DNA of 64,000 bases from Duganella dendranthematis. Its GTDB lineage: Bacteria > Pseudomonadota > Gammaproteobacteria > Burkholderiales > Burkholderiaceae_D. Below, piece after piece: positions 58,017 to 64,000 of the stretch; within the stretch, counting starts at the first letter, position 1; each line of letters starts with the position of its first letter. The position numbers were made by a program, and so were the translations under genes. The notes beneath the pieces are model-generated. The model had not been told where the DNA came from, did not search any database, and saw only the letters and a program-made list of their open reading frames with translations. The stretch covers positions 3,596,001 to 3,660,000 of the forward strand of contig NZ_CP051684.1 in the NCBI RefSeq assembly GCF_012849375.1. The letters run 5' to 3'.

Positions 58017-58667
58017 ATGAAAAAGATAATATTGTTAACTGGCTTTGAGCCATTTAACAAGGAGACCATTAACCCGTCCTGGGAAGCAGTGCGGCAGCTG
58101 GATGGCTGGCACGAGGGCGAGTTTGTGGTCCATGCGCGGCAGCTGCCATGCGTCTTTGGTCGCGCGCTGAAGGCGGTGCACCAGGCGGTGGAAGAACTGC
58201 AGCCGAGTATCGTGATCTCGGTGGGGCAGGCGGGCGGGCGGGTGGATATTTCGGTGGAGCGCATCGCCATCAATATCGACGATGCGCCGTATGCGGACAA
58301 CCAGCAGCGGCAACTGATTGACCAGCCGATTGTGAATGGCGGTCCGGCGGCTTACTTCTCCACCTTGCCGATCAAGGCCATCGTGCACGAATTGCGCGAA
58401 GCGGGGCTGCCGGCATCGGTATCGCAATCGGCCGGCACCTTTGTGTGCAACCACGTGTTCTATGGGCTGATGCACCAGGCGCACGAGTGGGGCACCACCA
58501 TGCGCGCAGGCTTCATACATATTCCGTATCTGCCGCAGCAGGCGGCCCGCCATCCCGGCACCGCCAGCATGAAACTGGAAGACGTCGTGGAAGGCCTGCG
58601 CATCGCCGTCCGCACCACACTCGCCCACACAGTCGATGTGCGCGAGGCGGGCGGCTTGACGCACTAA
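58017..58667 (+). CDS. pcp: Pyroglutamyl-peptidase I
   Basis: Pcp removes N-terminal pyroglutamate from peptides in the cytoplasm. The 216-residue product has the C15 family triad Glu81 (in ISVERIAIN), Cys144 (GTFVCNHVFY) and His168 (FIHIPYLP), at standard positions, and the GFEPFNKETINPSW start. ATG 58017 is chosen over an upstream open frame that would add an unrelated N-terminus. Its DUF969-DUF979 neighbours suggest a peptide-pyroglutamate use module. Confidence 0.95.
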   Translation: MKKIILLTGFEPFNKETINPSWEAVRQLDGWHEGEFVVHARQLPCVFGRALKAVHQAVEELQPSIVISVGQAGGRVDISVERIAINIDDAPYADNQQRQLIDQPIVNGGPAAYFSTLPIKAIVHELREAGLPASVSQSAGTFVCNHVFYGLMHQAHEWGTTMRAGFIHIPYLPQQAARHPGTASMKLEDVVEGLRIAVRTTLAHTVDVREAGGLTH

Positions 58668-58689
58668 GACTGCGGTTTGTAGAAGAGAT

Positions 58690-59151
58690 TCATTCGGGCG
58701 CGTCTGCAACATCAGACGCGATCCAGCCTGTGATGTTGCTGTTGTCGTCCTTCTGATACTTTAGCTTGTAAGGGACGCGTAGCTGGCTTGGTTCGAAGTC
58801 GGCTGGATTGCGCGTGATCACCACGCGGCCAAGTACTTTGGCTGTAGCGCCGATAATCGCGTCGGGCGCCTTGATCTTGCGCTTGGGCGTTCTAGCGAGG
58901 CCGGCTGAACGAATAGTTACTGCTGTCGCCATGATGGCGTCGTCCGGGTGTACAACCTGGACGTTCAGCATTTTCAAGAACGTTTCGAACTTTAAGGTGT
59001 CGGCCTGGGTCTTGCACCCGACCATTACCTCCATCCAGGTAAGCGAGCTGATAGCGAAGTCGGAAAAATATCCGAGTTCTACCTTAGCCTTCGGCACGCC
59101 ATTCATCAAGTCGATGAGAATATTCGTTTCAACAAGTACCTTGGTCACCAT
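58690..59151 (-). CDS. PIN-domain VapC-like toxin
   Basis: The 153-residue PIN-domain protein shows KVLVETNILIDLMNG, SLTWMEVMVG, KAPDAIIGATA and VVITRNPADFE in the order of VapC ribonucleases. The first acidic residue, usually Asp (DTN), is Glu here. Toxin activity is inferred from the fold and from the upstream partner, whose 3' end it overlaps by seven bases. It converges on pcp with 22 bases between stop codons. Confidence 0.83.
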   Translation of the reverse strand: MVTKVLVETNILIDLMNGVPKAKVELGYFSDFAISSLTWMEVMVGCKTQADTLKFETFLKMLNVQVVHPDDAIMATAVTIRSAGLARTPKRKIKAPDAIIGATAKVLGRVVITRNPADFEPSQLRVPYKLKYQKDDNSNITGWIASDVADAPE

Positions 59152-59366
59152 TCCTTGCGTATCTCCTGCTGAAAGGCGAGGCCGTCTTTTGGCACGTCAT
59201 CACGATCTTTCCACATGCCAAAGACCAAGTCGAGCGCCTGCATGCGCTTTTCTTGATTGGCATTGTTTGGGACGTGCAGGGCAGCTGCTGCGTTTGGGCT
59301 GTCGGCAATGGTTTGAGCTGCAATTTTTCGCAACTTTCGCTTCGGGATTTTGGCAGGAATGCTCAT
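59145..59366 (-). CDS. Small antitoxin of the VapBC-like pair
   Basis: The 73-residue basic/acidic protein (MSIPAKIPKRKLRKIAAQTI) has no recognised DNA-binding fold that I can assign, but its size, order and overlap with the PIN gene fit an antitoxin. The C-terminal half (KDRDDVPKDGLAFQQEIRKE) could be the toxin-binding tail. Confidence 0.6.
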   Translation of the reverse strand: MSIPAKIPKRKLRKIAAQTIADSPNAAAALHVPNNANQEKRMQALDLVFGMWKDRDDVPKDGLAFQQEIRKEW

Positions 59367-59427
59367 ATGAGCCTCACTAAAATTGATGCGCTTATGGTGA
59401 ACACAATACCATGCCTACACACCATAT

Positions 59428-59458
59428 GCCTGCTGCGCGTACCCTTTGCGCAGCAGGC
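59428..59458. repeat. Perfect 11-bp inverted repeat
   Basis: GCCTGCTGCGC (59428-59438) and GCGCAGCAGGC (59448-59458) form a strong stem with a 9-base loop, 12 bases beyond the stop of the minus-strand hydrolase gene. It lacks a T tract on the minus strand, so it is a possible terminator only. Confidence 0.6.
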
Positions 59459-59469
59459 TTCTCGGGCTT

Positions 59470-60231
59470 TTAGTTGTTGCCGGTAACGCCCGCAGCTTGT
59501 TCGATCACTTTGGCTACTTCGGCTGGGTGGACGATGAAGGTCGCGTGGCTGCCATTGATTTCGGTGATTTTGCTGCCGGCGCGTTTGGCCATGAAGCGTT
59601 CCAGGTCTGGATTGACCGTGCGGTCAGCCGTCGATACGATAGCCCAGCTCGGCTTGGTTTTCCAGGCGGCCTGGGTGATCGGCGCGGCGGCGGTTTGGAC
59701 TGCCGGCAGGACTTGTGCGCGGGCCATGAAGTTGGCTTGCGCGGCCGGCAGGTCGGCGGCGAAGTCGGCGTGGAACAGGGCGTGGTCGAAGTACAGCTGG
59801 CCGTCGGCCGTGGCTTTGACGCCTTCGCTTGCAGGCGGCGTTTTTTTGACCAGCGTCAGCAGGCTTTCGCCGGCGTCCGGCGCGAATGCGGCGACATAGA
59901 CCAGGCCTTTGACTTTGGCGTTGTTGCCGGCTTCGGTAATAACCACACCGCCATAGCTATGGCCGACCAGGATGCTGTCGCCATCCAGCGCGTTGACGAT
60001 GCTGTTGGTGGCTTTGACGTCTTCGGCCAGCGAGGTTTCCGGTTGCTGCACCACGGCGACGTTGAAACCGTCACGGGTCAGGATGTCGGCCACACCCTGC
60101 CAGCCGGAACCATCGGCGAAGAAGCCGTGGACCAGGACGATGTTCTTGACCGGTGCCGCCATGGCGGCGGGAGCGGCGATGGTTGCGGAAGTCAGGGCGA
60201 GGGCTGCTGCGATGCGGGTCATGGTGTTCAT
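59470..60231 (-). CDS. Secreted alpha/beta hydrolase
   Basis: The 253-residue product has a signal peptide (ending near PAAMAA), the oxyanion strand VLVHGFFADGSGW and nucleophile motif GHSYGGVV, and the catalytic His probably in GSHATFIVHP. It resembles the family of esterase/hydrolase proteins with the KNIVLVHG opening that is common in soil bacteria. The substrate is unknown. Confidence 0.85.
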   Translation of the reverse strand: MNTMTRIAAALALTSATIAAPAAMAAPVKNIVLVHGFFADGSGWQGVADILTRDGFNVAVVQQPETSLAEDVKATNSIVNALDGDSILVGHSYGGVVITEAGNNAKVKGLVYVAAFAPDAGESLLTLVKKTPPASEGVKATADGQLYFDHALFHADFAADLPAAQANFMARAQVLPAVQTAAAPITQAAWKTKPSWAIVSTADRTVNPDLERFMAKRAGSKITEINGSHATFIVHPAEVAKVIEQAAGVTGNN

Positions 60232-60305
60232 GTTGATTCTCCAAAGTTGGTTAAGTGAGACCAGTGTATGGAGATCAATCAGGGCGAAGAAGGCGTGTTG
60301 TTATC

Positions 60306-60824
60306 CTATGAGTGCCACTCATAGGCAGTTACGGCGTACACCGTAGTATCGGTGTTGTACCACCGCTCGACGCCGCGATAGGTCATGCCCAGCCGCCGCA
60401 TGATTTTTTCCGAATTGGTATTCTGCACGTGGCAGACGGCCACCAGTTGCTGGCTCTTCAACGTATCGAAGGCGAAGCTGGCCATCGCTTGCGCGGCTTC
60501 CTTCGCGTAGCCCTTGCCTTGCGCATCGGGAATCAGGCGCCAGCCAAGTTCCAGCGGGTTGTCAGGATTGCGTTCGATATGCTGGATGCACCCGGCGCCA
60601 ATCAGCCGCCCGGAATCGCGCTCAATGAACGCCCACCACGAATAACCCAGCGTGGCCCACGCGGCCTTGACCCTGGCGATGAAGGCCGTGGTTTCTTCCG
60701 GCGTCTCCGGCCTGCCGGTGATGTAGCGCATGACTTGCGGGTCGCTGTTGAGCGCTCGCAGGCCATCGTAGTGCTGGTCGTCGAAGGGCTGCAATTCCAG
60801 CCGGGCGGTGGACAGAACGGTCAT
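60306..60824 (-). CDS. GNAT-family N-acetyltransferase
   Basis: The 172-residue product has the RimJ/RimL-type GNAT fold: LELQPFDDQHYDGLRALNSD, EPTE-like region, ELGWRLIPDAQGKGYAKEAA (acetyl-CoA loop) and HVQNTNSEKIMRRLGMTYRG. The substrate is unknown. Its start lies two bases after the LysR stop, so it is probably the last gene of the pseudouridine operon region. Confidence 0.88.
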   Translation of the reverse strand: MTVLSTARLELQPFDDQHYDGLRALNSDPQVMRYITGRPETPEETTAFIARVKAAWATLGYSWWAFIERDSGRLIGAGCIQHIERNPDNPLELGWRLIPDAQGKGYAKEAAQAMASFAFDTLKSQQLVAVCHVQNTNSEKIMRRLGMTYRGVERWYNTDTTVYAVTAYEWHS

Positions 60825-60826
60825 GT

Positions 60827-61735
60827 TTAAGTCTCCCGCGACGGCGGATTGAGGATGTTCAGGAAAGCCCGCACTACCGGCGCATCATCGGTGGTGGTGT
60901 AGGTGATGTACAGGTTGGCCGAGGGCGGATTGCTGCGGATCGGCACGAACACCACGCCCGGCCAGCCGATGCGGCTGGTGGTCTCCGGCATCAGCGCCAC
61001 GCCCAGTCCCGCGCCGACCATGGCCAGCAGCGTTTGCGGTTCGGACGCCTCCTGGAAAATCGTCGGCTGGAAGCCGGCCTTCACGCAGCACTGGATCAGA
61101 TAGCGCGGGAAGGCCGACTTGTCCAGGGCCAGCGTCAGCATCGGCTGGTCGGCGATGTCCATCAACTCGATCGCATCCTGCTTGGCCAATGGGTGATGCT
61201 CGTTGAGCGCCACGCACACGTCTTCGCGGAAGCACAGTTCCTGGCGCAGGTTGTCGTTTCTCAGTCCATCCTCATCCAGCCTGGGCTCGCGCCAGAAGCC
61301 GACGTCGATCTGCTTGGCGCGCAGCGCGTCGTATTGCAGCGTTGGCCCCAGTTCGTGCAGGGTCCACGTCACGCGCGGGAACTTGGTCTGGAATTCTTCC
61401 AGCAGGCTGGGAATCGGTCCCCACATCGCAGAACCGACGATGCCCACCCGCAGCCGGCCCACTTCACCGCGGTCGATCTGGCGGATGGTATCGATGGTCA
61501 TGCGCATCTTGGCCAGCAGCTCGGCCGCTTCGTTCATCAGCGCCTTGCCGGCCACCGTCAGTTCAAAGGTGCGGGTGGTGCGGGCGAACAGTTTGACGCC
61601 CAGTTCACTCTCCAGCTTCATGATCTGCTGGCTCAATGGCGGCTGCGAGATGTGCAGGCGCTCAGCGGCGCGGCTGAAACTCTTTTCTTCAGCGACGGCG
61701 AGAAAATACTTGAGTTGTTTCAGATCGATGGACAT
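60827..61735 (-). CDS. LysR-family transcriptional regulator
   Basis: The 302-residue product has an N-terminal winged HTH (FSRAAERLHISQPPLSQQIM) and a LysR substrate-binding domain (LRVGIVGSAMWGPIPSLLEE and later LTLALDKSAFPRYLIQ), similar to the CatR/BenM-like type. It follows psuG by 18 bases on the same strand, so it may be an internal operon regulator rather than the usual divergent form. The ligand is unknown. Confidence 0.9.
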   Translation of the reverse strand: MSIDLKQLKYFLAVAEEKSFSRAAERLHISQPPLSQQIMKLESELGVKLFARTTRTFELTVAGKALMNEAAELLAKMRMTIDTIRQIDRGEVGRLRVGIVGSAMWGPIPSLLEEFQTKFPRVTWTLHELGPTLQYDALRAKQIDVGFWREPRLDEDGLRNDNLRQELCFREDVCVALNEHHPLAKQDAIELMDIADQPMLTLALDKSAFPRYLIQCCVKAGFQPTIFQEASEPQTLLAMVGAGLGVALMPETTSRIGWPGVVFVPIRSNPPSANLYITYTTTDDAPVVRAFLNILNPPSRET

Positions 61736-61753
61736 GGCGGCGCCTGATGTCGG

Positions 61754-62668
61754 CTAGTGTGGGGACTGCATGGCCACCGCCAGCGCGGCGCCGCAACGGG
61801 CGTTGTTCTTCACCAGCGCGATGTTGGTCACCAGGCTGCGGCCTTCGGTCAGCGCCTTGATGCGCGCCAGCAGGAACGGCGTAACGTTCTTGCCGGTGAC
61901 GCCTTGCTGATCCGCCTCTTGCAAGGCCTGTTCGGTGATGCGGTCGATTTCTTCTTTCGGCATCGCCTCGGCGGCCGGCACCGGATTGCTGACGACGACG
62001 CCGCCCTTCAGGCCCAGCGCCCACTTGGTGGCGATGAAGGCCGCCTGCTCGTCCGGCGTATCGAGCTGGAAGTCGGCATTGAAGCCGCTCTCGCGGGTGA
62101 AGAATGCCGGGAAGCCGCGCTGACCGACGCTCACCACCGGCACGCCGTGGGTTTCCAGGTACTCCAGCGTTAAGCCGATGTCGAGGATGGATTTGACGCC
62201 GGCGCATACCACCGCCACCGACGTCTGCGCCAGTTCCTGCAGGTCGGCGGAAATGTCAAAGCTGGTCTCCGCGCCACGGTGCACGCCGCCGATGCCGCCG
62301 GTGACGAATACCTGGATGCCGGCCAGTTCGGCGCAGATCATGGTGGCGGCCACGGTGGTGGCACCCAGTTTGGATTGCGACAATACGTAGGGCAGGTCGC
62401 GGCGGCTCACTTTGATGGCGTCGCCGGCGGTGCCCAGCAACTCCAGCTGCTCGTCCGACAGGCCGACACAGATTTTGCCGCCGATGATGGCGATGGTGGC
62501 CGGCACGGCGCCGCCGTCGCGGATGATCTGTTCCACTTCACGCGCCATCTGCACGTTTTGCGGATACGGCATGCCGTGCGAGATGATGGTCGATTCCAGC
62601 GCGACGATCGGTTTGCCGGCGGCGCGGGCGGCAGCCACTTCCGGCGAGAACAGCAGGTATTGGTGCAT
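61754..62668 (-). CDS. psuG: Pseudouridine-5'-phosphate glycosidase PsuG
   Basis: PsuG cleaves pseudouridine 5'-phosphate to uracil and ribose 5-phosphate. The 304-residue product shows [47 protein letters not shown] and [19 protein letters not shown], all characteristic of the family with the catalytic Lys in AGVKS. ATG 62668 is used; the open frame before it overlaps the kinase gene. It lies four bases after the kinase stop, so both are co-translated. Confidence 0.95.
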   Translation of the reverse strand: MHQYLLFSPEVAAARAAGKPIVALESTIISHGMPYPQNVQMAREVEQIIRDGGAVPATIAIIGGKICVGLSDEQLELLGTAGDAIKVSRRDLPYVLSQSKLGATTVAATMICAELAGIQVFVTGGIGGVHRGAETSFDISADLQELAQTSVAVVCAGVKSILDIGLTLEYLETHGVPVVSVGQRGFPAFFTRESGFNADFQLDTPDEQAAFIATKWALGLKGGVVVSNPVPAAEAMPKEEIDRITEQALQEADQQGVTGKNVTPFLLARIKALTEGRSLVTNIALVKNNARCGAALAVAMQSPH

Positions 62669-62672
62669 GGCT

Positions 62673-63803
62673 TTATCCTTTACTTGGGAACAGCGGAGCG
62701 CTGAGATCAAAATCATGTATTTCGTCGAGGATGTCGGCGGCCAGCACCGGCGACACGGTCTCCGGGCTTTCCAGCGTCATGGCGGCGACTTTCAGGCCGC
62801 GGCGGCAGGCCAGCGTCAGATCGTCGCTGCCTTGGTACAGCGACCAGCAGACGGCGGCCGAAAACGCATCGCCGGCGCCGGTGACGTCCACCACCTCCAC
62901 CTGGTGCGCGGCCAGCCACACCAGCTCATTGCCACGCGTGTGATACACACCCTGGCTGCCGCAGGTGACGATGACGTCCCTGGCGCCTTGCGCGCACACT
63001 TCATTGCACGCGGCGCGCACGTCCGCCTCGGTCGGCAAGGCGCGGCCGACGCGGGTATCCAGCTCGCCGCGATTCAGGATCAGCAGCCGCAGGCCGCCCA
63101 GGTCCGCCGGCAGCCGGGCCATCTTCGGCTGCGAGACGGCAACTATCACCAGGGGCACGTTGTCGGTGCGCGCACTTTCCAGGAGCGCTGTGATGCTGTC
63201 GGCAGGCAGGTTGAGATCGGCCACGGTCATGGCGGCGGCTGAGCGTTGGGGCAGGCGGCTGGCCAGGAAGGCCGGCGTGATGCGGTCGTACAGTGCCATG
63301 TCGGCCAGGGCCAGCACCAGTTCGCCCTTGTCGTCGAGGATGGCAGTGTAGGTGCCGGTGGCGACGTCCTGCAGTTTGAGGCTGCCACGGGTATCGATAC
63401 CAGCCGCATCCGCGTGGTCTTGCAGGTTGCGGCCGGCGCTGTCGTCGCCGACGGCGGTCAGCAGCGCCACCGGCAGGTTCAGACGGGCCAGGTTTTCGGC
63501 AATGTTGCGCGCCACGCCGCCGTAGACTTCCTCGGCGGTGGCGGGATTGGAGGTGCCCAGCTGCATTGTTTCAATGGTGCGCAGCTTGCGGTCCAGGTTG
63601 GCGGCGCCGATGCACATCACCGGACGCTTGTCCGGCAGTACGTAGGCGCGGCCGAGCAGGCGGCGTTCGCGGATCAGGCCGGCGATATGGCCGGCCACGG
63701 CGGAACGCGACAGGCGCAGTTCCACCGCCAGGTCCTGCTGGGAGATGAAGGGGTTGGCGCGGATCAGCTGGTAGAGCTGTTCCTTCTTCGAGATGTCGGT
63801 CAC
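62673..63803 (-). CDS. PfkB-family kinase with N-terminal winged HTH, probable pseudouridine kinase
   Basis: The product is about 376 residues. An N-terminal winged HTH ([40 protein letters not shown]) is fused to a ribokinase/PfkB domain with [24 protein letters not shown] and the catalytic [13 protein letters not shown]. The position four bases before psuG makes it the likely PsuK function, phosphorylating pseudouridine. GTG 63803 is preferred over TTG 63824: AGGG lies eight bases upstream and the predicted transcript starts near 63827. The HTH may let the kinase regulate its own operon. Confidence 0.85.
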   Translation of the reverse strand: MTDISKKEQLYQLIRANPFISQQDLAVELRLSRSAVAGHIAGLIRERRLLGRAYVLPDKRPVMCIGAANLDRKLRTIETMQLGTSNPATAEEVYGGVARNIAENLARLNLPVALLTAVGDDSAGRNLQDHADAAGIDTRGSLKLQDVATGTYTAILDDKGELVLALADMALYDRITPAFLASRLPQRSAAAMTVADLNLPADSITALLESARTDNVPLVIVAVSQPKMARLPADLGGLRLLILNRGELDTRVGRALPTEADVRAACNEVCAQGARDVIVTCGSQGVYHTRGNELVWLAAHQVEVVDVTGAGDAFSAAVCWSLYQGSDDLTLACRRGLKVAAMTLESPETVSPVLAADILDEIHDFDLSAPLFPSKG

Positions 63804-63833
63804 GGTAGTGGCCCTGTTAAACAATTGTCTTGA

Positions 63834-63862
63834 ATGGTAAACATTAGTTTGAATCGAGTCAA
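63834..63862 (-). promoter_or_regulatory. Sigma70 promoter of the kinase-psuG operon
   Basis: On the minus strand TTGACT (63862-63857), a 17-base spacer and TACCAT (63839-63834) form a moderate promoter. The predicted start of transcription near 63827 supports translation from GTG 63803. The rest of the region to the window end (63863-64000) shows no gene. Confidence 0.6.
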
Positions 63863-64000
63863 TCGCGCGTCCACGGCTAAGTTTCGCTTGGTTTATAATA
63901 CCCGCGATTTATATCACTTTTATATAAATAGCTAAGAAAAATGGTATTTGCCATACATATGCACGATGATGCATAGTGCCAGCTTCCCCAGCCACATCAA

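Noticed and set aside
63863..64000. tRNA or another gene at the window end
   Set aside because: The sequence is A/T-rich with no cloverleaf-like arms or open frame with a ribosome-binding site.

Overview
This 64 kb window reads as a chromosomal segment of a high-GC betaproteobacterium, most likely Oxalobacteraceae close to Duganella, Massilia or Rugamonas. The evidence is the conserved housekeeping order secA, argJ, DUF815-type ATPase, mutT, yacG, zapD, coaE, pilD, pilC, pilB, together with many TonB and signalling genes. No rRNA, tRNA, CRISPR array, insertion sequence or prophage was seen.

Layout. 0.2-9.6 kb: secA, then accessory genes (a GAF sensor kinase, a DUF4019 protein, an Rpn/PD-(D/E)XK protein, and a minus-strand trio of porin, PstS-like periplasmic protein and HAMP-PAS histidine kinase). 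9.9-20.3 kb: the housekeeping block argJ to pilB, with a degenerate sensor kinase inserted on the opposite strand between pilC and pilD, then a CorC-type CBS protein. 20.4-23.9 kb: a probable reactive-chlorine/oxidised-methionine response locus. It has a SigF-type ECF sigma factor, its NrsF anti-sigma, a methionine-rich MxKDx repeat peptide (MrpX-like), a YedY-type molybdoenzyme and a b-type cytochrome, with two divergent promoters of identical GTAACC-N16-CGAA form. 23.9-29.9 kb: MarR regulator and ClC channel, a VOC protein, a TPR-methyltransferase and an S9 peptidase.

29.9-53.5 kb is dominated by nucleic-acid and purine use. uraH stands divergent to puuE-xdhA-xdhB-xdhC-guaD and a secreted adenosine deaminase-like enzyme. 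A TonB receptor follows, then a tightly overlapping trio of secreted enzymes (5'-nucleotidase lipoprotein, PLD-family protein, S1/P1 nuclease). After a frameshifted solute-binding gene, a cytochrome c, a DeoR regulator and nudK comes a nucleoside-type ABC importer (BMP binding protein, tandem ATPase, two permeases). Taken together this suggests outer-membrane capture and stepwise breakdown of polynucleotides, uptake of nucleosides, and purine-ring degradation toward ureides. Urate oxidation and OHCU decarboxylase genes are not in the window.

53.9-64 kb: a second TonB receptor, a DUF969-DUF979-pcp group (probable pyroglutamate release and transport), a VapBC-like toxin-antitoxin pair, an alpha/beta hydrolase, and a minus-strand operon of HTH-PfkB kinase, psuG, LysR regulator and GNAT acetyltransferase, probably for pseudouridine salvage. 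Several intergenic palindromes sit at divergent promoters and are reported as candidate operators.
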